Assembly: GCA_002451015.1 (NCBI GenBank)
Contig: DKBB01000227.1
Location: 5,873-26,018, forward strand
DNA: 20,146 bases
Reading direction: 5' to 3'
Source: Acidobacteria bacterium UBA6911
GTDB taxonomy: Bacteria; Acidobacteriota; UBA6911
The translations under genes were made by a program, and so were the position numbers. The notes below the pieces were generated by a model that searched no databases, was not told the origin of the DNA, and was given only the letters and a program-made list of their open reading frames with translations. Below are positions 7,715 to 15,273 of this stretch, in pieces (position 1 is the first letter of the stretch; every line of letters begins with the position of its first letter).

Positions 7715-9183
7715 TCCATTTGCAGGAGATGGAGAAACTTATCTTTGTACCTCACCGTATCGAGAGCGGAATGAACTTTTTTTAGCTCCTCCAACAATAG
7801 GTTGCGATAGGTATCCGGTTCCAGTTCCACAGCTTTGGCAAATGCATCGATCGCATGATCGGACTCGCCTGATTTCGCGTAAAGAATGCCCAGGTGAAAA
7901 TAACTTGAGGCTTTTCCGCCTCCAAGCTCAATTGCCTTTTCATGAGCATAAATTGCATCCGGGTCCTTTCCGATTTTTTCATATACCAGGGCCAGATTGA
8001 TCCACGCAGCAACATACTGCGGGTCCAGTTGCACTGCGCGCTGGAGGTCCGCCAGGGCTTCATTCAGGCGTTCCTGCTCGGCGTAGATGGTGCCCAGATT
8101 ATAGTGAACATCCTTTTGATCGGGATTGATCTCAAGGGCTTTATTATAGGCTTCGATAGCTTCCGCTGTCCTCTTCAATTCGGTGTACAGATATCCAAGA
8201 AGGTAAAAAACGTCCGCGTTTTTGGAATTGAGCTTTGCAGCGGCTTCCAGTGGAGAAACCGCCTCTTCAACCCGATCAAGGTTGGCCAGGCTGAATCCCA
8301 GTTTCGCGTACAACCTCTCATTTTCCTCCGATTTATCCAATGCGGATTGATACGCCGATACCGCCTTTTCAAGCTCTTTCTGTCCGGCATAGGCATCTCC
8401 CAGCCGTTCAAGCAGCGTGGGATCACCTGGCCGGATCCGATTAGCCTCTTCCAGTTTTTCGGTCGCTGCTCCGAAGTTCTTTTGCCTCATGTAGATCTGA
8501 GCCAGATTGTAATTGGCCGCAAAATTTCTGGGATCTTTATTCGTTATAATCAGGTACTGGTCAACGGCTTTGTCCATCCGGCCGTTTCTCTGGTAGAGCA
8601 TAGCCAGTTCCGTTCTCACGGCAAGATCTGCCGGGTCCGCCTCTACCAGCTTCACTAGATTGCCGGATGCGGCCTCATCCATTTTTGCATCGATCTGGAG
8701 CGATGCCAGCGCCTTCCGCATTTCCGAATCATCGGGAAACTTTTGAAGGCCGCTTTCCAGCGTTTTTATAGCCCCCTCCAAATTTCCTAATTTATGGTAT
8801 GCCGATGCAAGAAGTTGATGGGCTCCTTTAAAGGCCGGGTCAATTTCAATCACCTTTTCAAATGCACGGGCGGCTTCTTCGATTTTATTCTGGTTGGAAT
8901 AAATCAAGCCTAGATTATAGTGCGCTTCCAGAAAGTCCGGCTTTATCTGCGTAGCCTTTAGATACAGTCCGGCTTGTTCATCGCTGTTCTCTTTGGGCGT
9001 ACCCATCAGAGCCTCTGCTTTTTTCACCCAGCCATAGGCTTCATTGAAGATCATGGCATCTTCTATCGTTGGAACTTCCTTTTTTTCCTGTGTCTCTTCG
9101 GATTTCAGCAGCGTGCCGGCAGAGCCGACAAGGCACAAGATAACAACCGCGAAGTGTTTCAAAATTGTTGATCTATGAATCAC
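7699..9183 (-). CDS. Secreted tetratricopeptide-repeat protein
   Basis: 494 aa. A Sec-type signal peptide covers about residues 1-24 (MIHR..., then AVVILCLVGSAG) without a lipobox Cys, so a periplasmic or membrane-tethered location is likely. From about residue 65 to 470 there are roughly eleven TPR units of 34 residues with the usual A/G/Y pattern and closing prolines (e.g. ALEINPDQKDVHYNLG, AVQLDPQYVAAWINLA). TPR arrays bind protein partners; no enzymatic domain is seen. The start is a GTG at 9183 with AGGA about 8-9 nt upstream, giving a good signal peptide. It is the last gene of the mtnP / kinase unit, 80 nt after the kinase stop. Specific function unknown. Confidence 0.9.
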   Translation of the reverse strand: MIHRSTILKHFAVVILCLVGSAGTLLKSEETQEKKEVPTIEDAMIFNEAYGWVKKAEALMGTPKENSDEQAGLYLKATQIKPDFLEAHYNLGLIYSNQNKIEEAARAFEKVIEIDPAFKGAHQLLASAYHKLGNLEGAIKTLESGLQKFPDDSEMRKALASLQIDAKMDEAASGNLVKLVEADPADLAVRTELAMLYQRNGRMDKAVDQYLIITNKDPRNFAANYNLAQIYMRQKNFGAATEKLEEANRIRPGDPTLLERLGDAYAGQKELEKAVSAYQSALDKSEENERLYAKLGFSLANLDRVEEAVSPLEAAAKLNSKNADVFYLLGYLYTELKRTAEAIEAYNKALEINPDQKDVHYNLGTIYAEQERLNEALADLQRAVQLDPQYVAAWINLALVYEKIGKDPDAIYAHEKAIELGGGKASSYFHLGILYAKSGESDHAIDAFAKAVELEPDTYRNLLLEELKKVHSALDTVRYKDKFLHLLQMDQPVE

Positions 9184-9263
9184 GTTAAGATCCTGAATGA
9201 TAGAGTGAAATCGGAAATATATTTCCGGTTTAAGAAATTAGGTTTTTTAATCCCCGAATTGCA

Positions 9264-10208
9264 TCATGAAAGAAGGTTGAGCTTCATTTCATTATCTTTA
9301 CTGAAATTCTCGTAAAAAGTTATTTTGATGAATTCCCGGTAACGACTCTCGATTTCTGTAAAAGTAAGTTCTCCCAATCTTTTTGCACCAAAATCGACAA
9401 CATTGAAAGAGGCCATAATTGAGCCGTATACAACCGCCTTTCGAAGCGTAAACTCATCCTCCAATCCCACATTGGCAAGGTACCCCATCAATCCGCCAGC
9501 AAAGGAATCGCCAGCTCCCGTAGGATCGAATACGTTTTCCACCGGGAATGCCGGTACCGAAAATATTGTCCTTGGACCGAATAGTATCGCGCCGTACTCG
9601 CCCCGCTTGACAACAAGCCTTTTGGGACCCATTGCCATGATTTTTTTTGCTGCATGTAAAACGTTTGAGGTCGCGGCAAGCATCCGGGCTTCTTCGTCAT
9701 TTATTATCAGGAGATCGATCTTGTGAAGAGTTTTTAGTAATGATTCTCTCTTGTTGTCAATCCAGATGTTCATCGTATCACAGGCGACAAATCTGGGTTG
9801 CTCCATTTGCTGCAGAACAGAATACTGAAGATCGGGATCGATATTGCCAAGAAATAGGTACGGGCATTGTCGATGAGGCGGCGACAGTTCAGGATCGAAA
9901 TCCGCAAAGACGTTAAGTTGTGTGTCCAAAGTAGTTCGTGAATTAAGATCTTCTCCGTACTTCCCTTTCCATCTAAAGGTTTTCCCCGGCACTTGCTGAA
10001 GTCCGGAAGTGTCGATTCCTTTGGTTCTTAGAAATTCCCTATGATTCTCCGGAAAATCGTCTCCTATTACGGCAACCATACCGGTATCAGTGAAATAGCT
10101 GGCGGCTATACAAGAATAGGTGGCGGAACCTCCCAGAACATCATCCTTAGCACCGAACGGCGTTATGACAGAATCCAATGCAACAGAACCGACGACCAAA
10201 ATTCTCAT
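9264..10208 (-). CDS. PfkB-family sugar/nucleoside kinase, linked to mtnP
   Basis: 314 aa, ribokinase-like fold. It has the N-terminal substrate region with GGSATYS (26-32) and the C-terminal signature DPTGAGDSFAGG (228-239), with the catalytic base expected at D234. The family phosphorylates a hydroxymethyl group of sugars or nucleosides using ATP. The substrate cannot be assigned. Its place just downstream of methylthioadenosine phosphorylase suggests a role in purine or methylthioribose salvage, but that is inference. The ATG at 10208 lies 21 nt after the stop of a possible 48-aa gene, with AGGAG in the gap at rather long spacing. Confidence 0.92.
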   Translation of the reverse strand: MRILVVGSVALDSVITPFGAKDDVLGGSATYSCIAASYFTDTGMVAVIGDDFPENHREFLRTKGIDTSGLQQVPGKTFRWKGKYGEDLNSRTTLDTQLNVFADFDPELSPPHRQCPYLFLGNIDPDLQYSVLQQMEQPRFVACDTMNIWIDNKRESLLKTLHKIDLLIINDEEARMLAATSNVLHAAKKIMAMGPKRLVVKRGEYGAILFGPRTIFSVPAFPVENVFDPTGAGDSFAGGLMGYLANVGLEDEFTLRKAVVYGSIMASFNVVDFGAKRLGELTFTEIESRYREFIKITFYENFSKDNEMKLNLLS

Positions 10209-10229
10209 GTTATTTTCTATTCTCCTGTT

Positions 10230-10376
10230 TTATACTGCTCCCTCCGTCCAACCATATGAGGCAAAAGGTATTTCCTGCACATCGTTCCCTGTCGCCAATT
10301 GCCGCATGTAATAGTTGGCAAACATAAGCAGTGGAACAAGCCTTTTTATGTATAAAGAACTCCTCGTATTGGACAA
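10230..10376 (-). CDS. Possible 48-aa protein between mtnP and the kinase
   Basis: A 48-codon frame fills most of the 199-nt gap between mtnP and the PfkB gene. It would start at TTG 10376 with GAGG 5 nt upstream, 31 nt after the mtnP stop, and end at TAA 10230-10232, 21 nt before the kinase start. The sequence has a basic, hydrophobic first half (YIKRLVPLLMFANYY) and an aromatic, acidic end (PFASYGWTEGAV). The composition looks protein-like and the spacing fits an operon member. No family is recognised. The alternative is an ATG giving only 31 aa, or no gene at all. Confidence 0.45.
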   Translation of the reverse strand: MSNTRSSLYIKRLVPLLMFANYYMRQLATGNDVQEIPFASYGWTEGAV

Positions 10377-10407
10377 AGCTTCCTCAGTAGGCGAGGATTC
10401 CGCCCGG

Positions 10408-11271
10408 TTATCGCAGGTATTTGCCTATGATGCAGTCCAGGCGCGTTTTTGTTTCGTCATCGATCCTATTTCTATCCGTAATTAAGGCATATTTCAACGC
10501 TTCTCCGCACTGGCAGGTTCTTTCCAGATTCATGTCTTGAACCGCTTGAGTCAGTATTTTCTGCGCAGCCAGGCTGTTTTTCCGCAGGTTTTCCAGAATC
10601 ATATCCGCACTGACGGTCTCGTGCGATTCATGCCAGCAATCAAAATCCGTGACCAAGGCGATCGTAACATAACAAATCTCGGCTTCTCTGGCTAATTTCG
10701 CCTCCTGCAAGTTAGTCATACCGATAATATCCATCCCCCATTTACGATATAGGTTGGATTCAGCCCTGGTGGAAAATGCAGGTCCCTCCATGCAGAGATA
10801 GGTCCCTCCTTTTTTGGTCTCGATACCGACTTTCCGTGACGCTTTCTGTACCTGTGCTATCAGATCCTGGCACACAGGATCACTGAATGCGATATGTGCA
10901 ACCAGTCCGTTGCCGAAGAAGGTCGATATACGTCCCCGGGTCCTGTCTGCAAACTGTTCCGGCAATACGATATCCAGAGGGGCGATGTCTGATTTCAGGG
11001 AGCCGACGGCACTGACGGATAGAATCCGTTCGACTCCCAGTGTTTTCATTGCGTAAATATTGGCTCGAAAGTTAATCTCGGAAGGCAGATATCGATGTCC
11101 GCGTCCATGCCGTGCCAGGAAAACGACACGCTTTCCCGCCAGTGTACCGAGAACCAAACTGTCGGAGGGTTTACCGAACGGTGTAGTCACGCTGATTTCA
11201 CTTCTTTCCGTGAGCCCCGACATATCATACAAACCACTTCCGCCGATAATTCCAATCGCAACTTTTTCCAT
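10408..11271 (-). CDS. mtnP: S-methyl-5'-thioadenosine phosphorylase
   Basis: 287 aa from the chosen start. The enzyme splits methylthioadenosine (a by-product of polyamine and other SAM-dependent reactions) with phosphate into adenine and methylthioribose 1-phosphate. Phosphate-site and family motifs are visible: GGSG (10-13), RHGRGHRYLPSEINFRAN (54-71), MEGPAFSTRAE (161-171), and TDFDCW (208-213). The two Asp of TDFD match the residues that select 6-aminopurines in this family, as opposed to the Asn of inosine/guanosine phosphorylases. The start at 11271 (MEKVAIG) has AGG 7 nt upstream; an ATG 27 nt earlier lacks a ribosome site. It is the first gene of the unit leading to the PfkB kinase and TPR protein. 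Confidence 0.95.
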   Translation of the reverse strand: MEKVAIGIIGGSGLYDMSGLTERSEISVTTPFGKPSDSLVLGTLAGKRVVFLARHGRGHRYLPSEINFRANIYAMKTLGVERILSVSAVGSLKSDIAPLDIVLPEQFADRTRGRISTFFGNGLVAHIAFSDPVCQDLIAQVQKASRKVGIETKKGGTYLCMEGPAFSTRAESNLYRKWGMDIIGMTNLQEAKLAREAEICYVTIALVTDFDCWHESHETVSADMILENLRKNSLAAQKILTQAVQDMNLERTCQCGEALKYALITDRNRIDDETKTRLDCIIGKYLR

Positions 11272-11384
11272 AACAACCTGTCCGTTTGTGGCCTGCATTT
11301 CTTACCGGCAAAAGTCGCCTCGATGGCCACGAGTCGTTTTTAGCCGTCAATGTAATGCAGGCTGGAGTTAATAATCAGTGAATC

Positions 11385-11397
11385 AGGCATAATGCCT
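11385..11397. promoter_or_regulatory. Palindrome upstream of mtnP, possible operator
   Basis: Perfect 13-nt palindrome AGGCAT-a-ATGCCT about 115 nt upstream of the mtnP start. Size and symmetry fit a dimeric repressor site, but no regulator or promoter can be tied to it. Confidence 0.2.
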
Positions 11398-11755
11398 TGA
11401 TGGGAATGTCCTCATTCCGGCTCGCCGTCTCCGGGAACCTGGGTTGCATTCATTATCCATCGAATCCACAATAACCCGCCAGAGAAAGTTATCGATCAGG
11501 AAGCCGTTCTGTCCGGGTCGATAAATACTGGCGCCGGCAGCAAATCAAATAAAACACCGAACGCTCTTTACGCTTAAGTCGCCCATATATTACAACTTCT
11601 AATAATCGATCATCTTAACAGCGTTGACGGGATTTGAAAAGAGACCCATGGGGAACAATCATACCGGCTTCAAGCGCATAACCGCTGCAATGGAATTGAG
11701 GCGGGTTGTCATAACGGGCTTCCCCCTACCCCGCGCTTCTCACAAAGTTTCTAAT

Positions 11756-11884
11756 GCAGCGACGTATCCGTGCATGTCCGCTGCGTACCCAATTTATGCC
11801 TTGCATAAATTGGGCGCGCTCACCTCGGGCTCCTCGACGTAGGCCTGAAGCTTCGCTTCAGGTTACCTAACGCGATGCGTTAGG
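11756..11884. repeat. Cluster of four palindromic hairpins
   Basis: Four hairpins in 129 nt. H1, 11756-11785: arms GCAGCG / CGCTGC, with an imperfect inner stem. H2, 11788-11814: perfect 11-bp arms CCCAATTTATG / CATAAATTGGG with a 5-nt loop. H3, 11844-11862: CCTGAAGC-ttc-GCTTCAGG. H4, 11866-11884: CCTAACGC-gat-GCGTTAGG. H3 and H4 have identical geometry (8-bp arms, 3-nt loop, CCT...AGG ends), are 3 nt apart and repeat with a 22-nt period although their arm sequences differ. Perfect pairing with differing sequence points to selection for, or generation by, hairpin structure, as in REP-like elements. Comparison with other genomic copies is not possible here. Confidence 0.75.
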
Positions 11885-12057
11885 CCGCCTCACGGTGCCC
11901 TTGGTCGCAAGCCTTGCATCCACGCCCATATACGCAACCTCGTGTAAGCGAAGCGACCGGAACCTCTTGCGAATGCGGGCTAATGCTGACGAGACACCAT
12001 TGTGCCCGTTTACCGAAAATTCAATGCGACGAACGTGACGGAACGAACAATGGAAGG

Positions 12058-13578
12058 TTACCCGGCCTTTGCACAATCAGATATTGAAGAAATTTTACAG
12101 GAATTCAGTTGATCAAAAGAAACAACCCTGTTTCGTCCGGTTGTTTTGGCAACATAAAGACATCGATCAGCCGCTTCAATAATTTCATTTGCGGACCGGA
12201 ACGTATGGTCTTCGGAGAAGGTGGCGCAGCCGACCGAAATGGTCACGGCAATCTTTGTAATATCATCCATCATGTGGGGATGGCCCATGACCACCTCCTG
12301 GATTCGTCTGGAAAGATTCAGCGCCGCTTTCTCGTTGGTACTGGCAAGAAGGATCACAAATTCATCCCCGCCGTAGCGTGCAACAATGTCGAATTCTCTT
12401 GTGCATGAACGCAGGATACGTGCGACAGATACAAGTACGGAATCTCCTCCCTGGTGCCCGTATGTATCGTTAATGGATTTGAATCGATCGATATCAATGA
12501 AAAGAACGCTGAACGGTCGGCTCCGCTCACGGGCGGCATTAAATTGCTGCGGCAATATTTCATTCAAATAGGCTCGATTGGCAAGGGATGTCAGTTCGTC
12601 CCTTTTAGCCTGAATTTCTATTTCCTGAATCATTCGATTCGCGTGCAGCGAGAGTTCGACCAGGGCACAACGCGCCTGATCCATTACCCGCTCTATAAAC
12701 TCTTCATTGCCTATATCGATTTCAAGATTTTTCGTCACTTCCGGCAGAACTCGGGCGATATCCTTGAGAACGTTTTCGAACTGTTCCGGAGACATCTGCA
12801 TTATTTTATATGCTTTATCCCTTGCCACAGTGGTAGCTTCAAAAGTATCGGGTTGAGTCCAGATACCGGCGATATAACTCGCCAACAAAACACACTTGCT
12901 GGCGATCGGAAGTTTTTCCTCTCCTACTGTCGCACCATGACTGGCTGCTGCCGCTGACTGTAGGTTTAAAGGCAGGTTCCACCGTTTCAAAAGCCATGCA
13001 CTAATGGCTGCATGGTTGCACCCGAATTCCGCTTTTTCCATCTCGGCCAAAACGGCATGATCCCCCTGGGACCGGGAGATCATATTGCCGTATTTCTCCG
13101 GAATTGCTTCACTTAAAACAAGCATCCCGATATCCTGTAATAATCCTGACAGGAACAGTTCATCGCGGCTGGCCATATTAGCCCAAATTCCGATAATTCG
13201 GCTTGCAGCGGCGGAAATAATACATCTCAGCCAGAAGGCATGATGATCGAATCCGGATCCTTTTCCATTCCGCAAATTTCGGACCAGTGAAAAACTGAGT
13301 GCGAGGCTGAGTGTGGCGTTAATTCCCAGAATAGTGACCGCTCGCTCCAGTGTCTTCACCTGCGAACGAACTCCGTAAAAAGGCGAATTCGCTACCTGTA
13401 GAATTTTACCGCTTAACGCCGGATCCCGCATAAGAACTTTGGAGACCTGGCCAATACTGACATTCTCGTCCTGGCAAATATCCAAAACCTGCAGGACAAC
13501 CGCTGGCACGCTAGGAAGTGTCCGGCATTCCTTCAGTTGGAGTTCAAGAGGTTTAGGCAGGGAACAAAATTCCGTCAT
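12058..13578 (-). CDS. HDOD domain-diguanylate cyclase (GGDEF) fusion
   Basis: 506 aa, soluble. Residues about 12-215 form an HDOD domain (LPSVPAVVLQVL at 21-32, MRDPALSGKILQVANSPFYG at 50-69, LSGLLQDIGMLVL at 143-155), a degenerate HD-type signalling module. A helical linker (about 255-325) leads to a GGDEF domain (about 327-487) with DELTSLANR, FIDIDRFKSIND and the active motif RYGGDEF (401-407). The intact motif predicts synthesis of c-di-GMP from two GTP. An RxxD inhibitory site (R394-D397) sits five residues before it, so product feedback is expected. The ATG at 13578 has a poorly spaced AGG and an in-frame TAG two codons upstream, so no extension is possible. It stands alone, with long non-coding flanks on both sides. 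Confidence 0.95.
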   Translation of the reverse strand: MTEFCSLPKPLELQLKECRTLPSVPAVVLQVLDICQDENVSIGQVSKVLMRDPALSGKILQVANSPFYGVRSQVKTLERAVTILGINATLSLALSFSLVRNLRNGKGSGFDHHAFWLRCIISAAASRIIGIWANMASRDELFLSGLLQDIGMLVLSEAIPEKYGNMISRSQGDHAVLAEMEKAEFGCNHAAISAWLLKRWNLPLNLQSAAAASHGATVGEEKLPIASKCVLLASYIAGIWTQPDTFEATTVARDKAYKIMQMSPEQFENVLKDIARVLPEVTKNLEIDIGNEEFIERVMDQARCALVELSLHANRMIQEIEIQAKRDELTSLANRAYLNEILPQQFNAARERSRPFSVLFIDIDRFKSINDTYGHQGGDSVLVSVARILRSCTREFDIVARYGGDEFVILLASTNEKAALNLSRRIQEVVMGHPHMMDDITKIAVTISVGCATFSEDHTFRSANEIIEAADRCLYVAKTTGRNRVVSFDQLNSCKISSISDCAKAG

Positions 13579-14104
13579 ATCCTAGTCCGACCAATCATAC
13601 AATAACGTCCCATCGTAAAACTGTTATCGTCAAAGCGGTTTATTTTCTACAGCATTAGTAGCCAACAAAATGACTGTTTTTCAGATTTATTCAAATCTTC
13701 CCAGGATTCCCAATTTTTTACCTCGAAACGCTTTCCAACCGCATAAATATTAAATCTATTCGGTTTATCGGAGTTTCTCTGAATTCCTCCGTTTAGTCGA
13801 GCCGGAGGTGAACGAACCCGATAGCGCGATTGATGCATCGTTCTCTCTTATTTCCTCGGAATTACTCTTGGAAGCCCGTGGTAAAAGTACAATAGATCGT
13901 GCGCATAGGGCTTGCGAGGCAAGCTCAAGGCGCGAGGAGGAGTCTGATGCGGCGCAATCCAAGCGTTGCGATAAGGACATCGTCGAAGACGAGCAACGAA
14001 GAAATTGCCCGCAATCCCTATGTATCCAATGGGTTCCGACGGCGCAGCAGCATCTGCCCCTGCATCGCCCGGTACGGGGCCTCTTGTACTTTCACAACGG
14101 TTTT
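13579..14104. other. Gene-free region between hemW and the HDOD-GGDEF gene
   Basis: 526 nt without a supported gene. The part near 13579-13760 is AT-rich and should hold the HDOD-GGDEF promoter, but no clean -35/-10 pair stands out. From about 13800 to 14104 the sequence becomes GC-richer and contains the nested inverted-repeat element at 13904-14022. Open frames of up to 134 codons in this part (plus strand) run into the end of hemW and have no family resemblance, so they are judged shadows. Confidence 0.55.
13904..14022. repeat. 119-nt nested inverted-repeat element
   Basis: The ends are imperfect inverted repeats of about 22 nt: 13904-13926 begins CATAGGGCTTGCG and 14000-14022 read on the other strand begins CATAGGGATTGCG, with similar continuation. 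Inside are a second pair CGTTGC (13964-13969) / GCAACG (13993-13998) enclosing CGTC-gaa-GACG (13981-13991), and a small hairpin GCTTGC-gag-GCAAGC (13910-13924) within the left end. The whole could fold into one long branched stem. This resembles a miniature transposable or REP/ERIC-like element. No transposase is present and no target duplication was identified. Confidence 0.6.
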
Positions 14105-15238
14105 CTAGACAAACTGCTGGAAAATCTCATTGGACAGAAGCATCCCGTTCGCGGTAAGTCTGACGGTAGAGCCTTCCCATTCAACGAAGCCTTTATCCCC
14201 AAATTCCCTTAAGGAGTTTTCAAAATCCTTCAGGTCATCTTCCCGGTAGTTATGTCGTAATTTGTCCCATTGAACCCCTTCATTCATGCGTAGTCCGAGA
14301 AACAGCATCTCAGCCAGCGCTTCTTTTTTTCCCAGAGACTTTCGCCAATCTATGGGAAGGCGGGATTCGTCCAGAGCCTTGAAATATTGGTCCATAATGC
14401 GAAAATTTGCGTATCTCGAGTATCCGTCAAAGGAGTGGCTGGCTAGACCAAATCCAATGACAGGTTTGCGCCTCCAGTACTTTAAATTATGCCTGCACTT
14501 ACGACCCGTTTGTGCAAAATTGCTGATTTCATACTGTTGATATCCGTAAGAGGCAAGGATATCTATCGTTTCCAGGTAGAGGCCGGCGACAGTATCGTCC
14601 TCTGGGACAGAAACGGAACCATCCGAAACGGCTGCGGAAAGCTGACATGGTTCATCCAGGTCCAGCATGTAGACAGAAACATGGGAAAATCCCGTCTCCG
14701 ATACCCGCCGAAGGTTTTCTCTCCAGCTTCCGGGAGTCTGTAGGGGAATCCCAAGGAGCAAATCCAGGTTAATATTCGTAAATTCTTTTTTCCGCAATAT
14801 TTTCACGGATTTTAAAATGGAATCGAAGGTATGAAGCCTGCCGATAACCTCCAGTTCCCTGTCATGGAACGATTGAACTCCCATGGATATCCTGTTGACC
14901 CCTGATTTTCTATATAGGGAGGATTTTCTATCGGTCAGAGTATCCGGATTTGCTTCAAGGGAAATCTCACAGTCCCCGGAAACATTGAAATGATCGCGGC
15001 AGGCATTCAAAATTTCCGCTAGGTTTTCGCCAGGCAGCAAACTGGGTGTTCCCCCTCCGAAATAGATCGAATCAATCTGAATCCTTTCTTCCAAGAACTC
15101 CGTATAGAGGGTGATTTCTTTTAGGATGCCGGCCTGATATTTTCTTATTATCTTGTGATCGTAAGGAACTGTCACAAAATGGCAGTACTTGCAGTTCTGA
15201 CTGCAAAACGGGATGTGAATATATATTCCTGAAATCAT
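14105..15238 (-). CDS. hemW: HemW-type radical SAM protein (coproporphyrinogen oxidase-like heme chaperone)
   Basis: 377 aa from the chosen start. The radical SAM cluster motif C-x3-C-x2-C is FCSQNCKYCHF (C12, C16, C19) and lacks the fourth Cys of true HemN, which points to HemW. GGGTPS follows at 61-66, then the TIM-barrel (EANPDTL, RISMGVQSF, NLDLLLGIP) and the HemN_C-like C-terminal domain (MLFLGLRMNEGV). HemW binds heme and delivers it to respiratory proteins; older annotation as oxygen-independent coproporphyrinogen oxidase is common. The start MISGIYIHIPFC at 15238 matches the family. The frame continues 70 codons upstream into the hydrolase gene, but that part is unrelated. It lies 35 nt downstream of the hydrolase, probably one transcript. 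No strong ribosome site is seen. Confidence 0.92.
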   Translation of the reverse strand: MISGIYIHIPFCSQNCKYCHFVTVPYDHKIIRKYQAGILKEITLYTEFLEERIQIDSIYFGGGTPSLLPGENLAEILNACRDHFNVSGDCEISLEANPDTLTDRKSSLYRKSGVNRISMGVQSFHDRELEVIGRLHTFDSILKSVKILRKKEFTNINLDLLLGIPLQTPGSWRENLRRVSETGFSHVSVYMLDLDEPCQLSAAVSDGSVSVPEDDTVAGLYLETIDILASYGYQQYEISNFAQTGRKCRHNLKYWRRKPVIGFGLASHSFDGYSRYANFRIMDQYFKALDESRLPIDWRKSLGKKEALAEMLFLGLRMNEGVQWDKLRHNYREDDLKDFENSLREFGDKGFVEWEGSTVRLTANGMLLSNEIFQQFV

Positions 15239-15273
15239 CGGGAATAAACCGCCATGAACGGTTGTGTGGCCGG

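Larger units (their letters stand above)
11299..12057. other. Long gene-free region between mtnP and the HDOD-GGDEF gene
   Basis: 759 nt with no convincing gene on either strand; the short frames here have biased composition and no ribosome sites. The mtnP-proximal part (11299-11620) presumably holds the mtnP promoter, though no clear -35/-10 pair is seen. The part from about 11620 to 12000 is GC-richer, rich in short palindromes, and contains the hairpin cluster described separately. Its texture is that of a repetitive non-coding element rather than a decayed gene. Confidence 0.6.

Noticed and set aside
7942..8658. 238-codon plus-strand open frame
   Set aside because: It lies wholly inside the TPR gene in antisense, has no ribosome site and no family resemblance; the TPR repeats on the other strand are unmistakable.
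11272..11298. 9-codon N-terminal extension of mtnP
   Set aside because: The inner ATG has AGG at 7 nt and begins the conserved domain directly.
11866..11885. Integron attC-like core (CCTAAC ... GTTAGGC)
   Set aside because: The two half-sites are separated by only a few bases in a simple 8-bp hairpin; attC sites are far longer and no integrase or cassette is present.
11867..12076. 69-codon minus-strand frame in the palindromic region
   Set aside because: It runs from the end of the HDOD-GGDEF gene into a hairpin, is Arg-rich and has no ribosome site; it is a by-product of the repetitive element.
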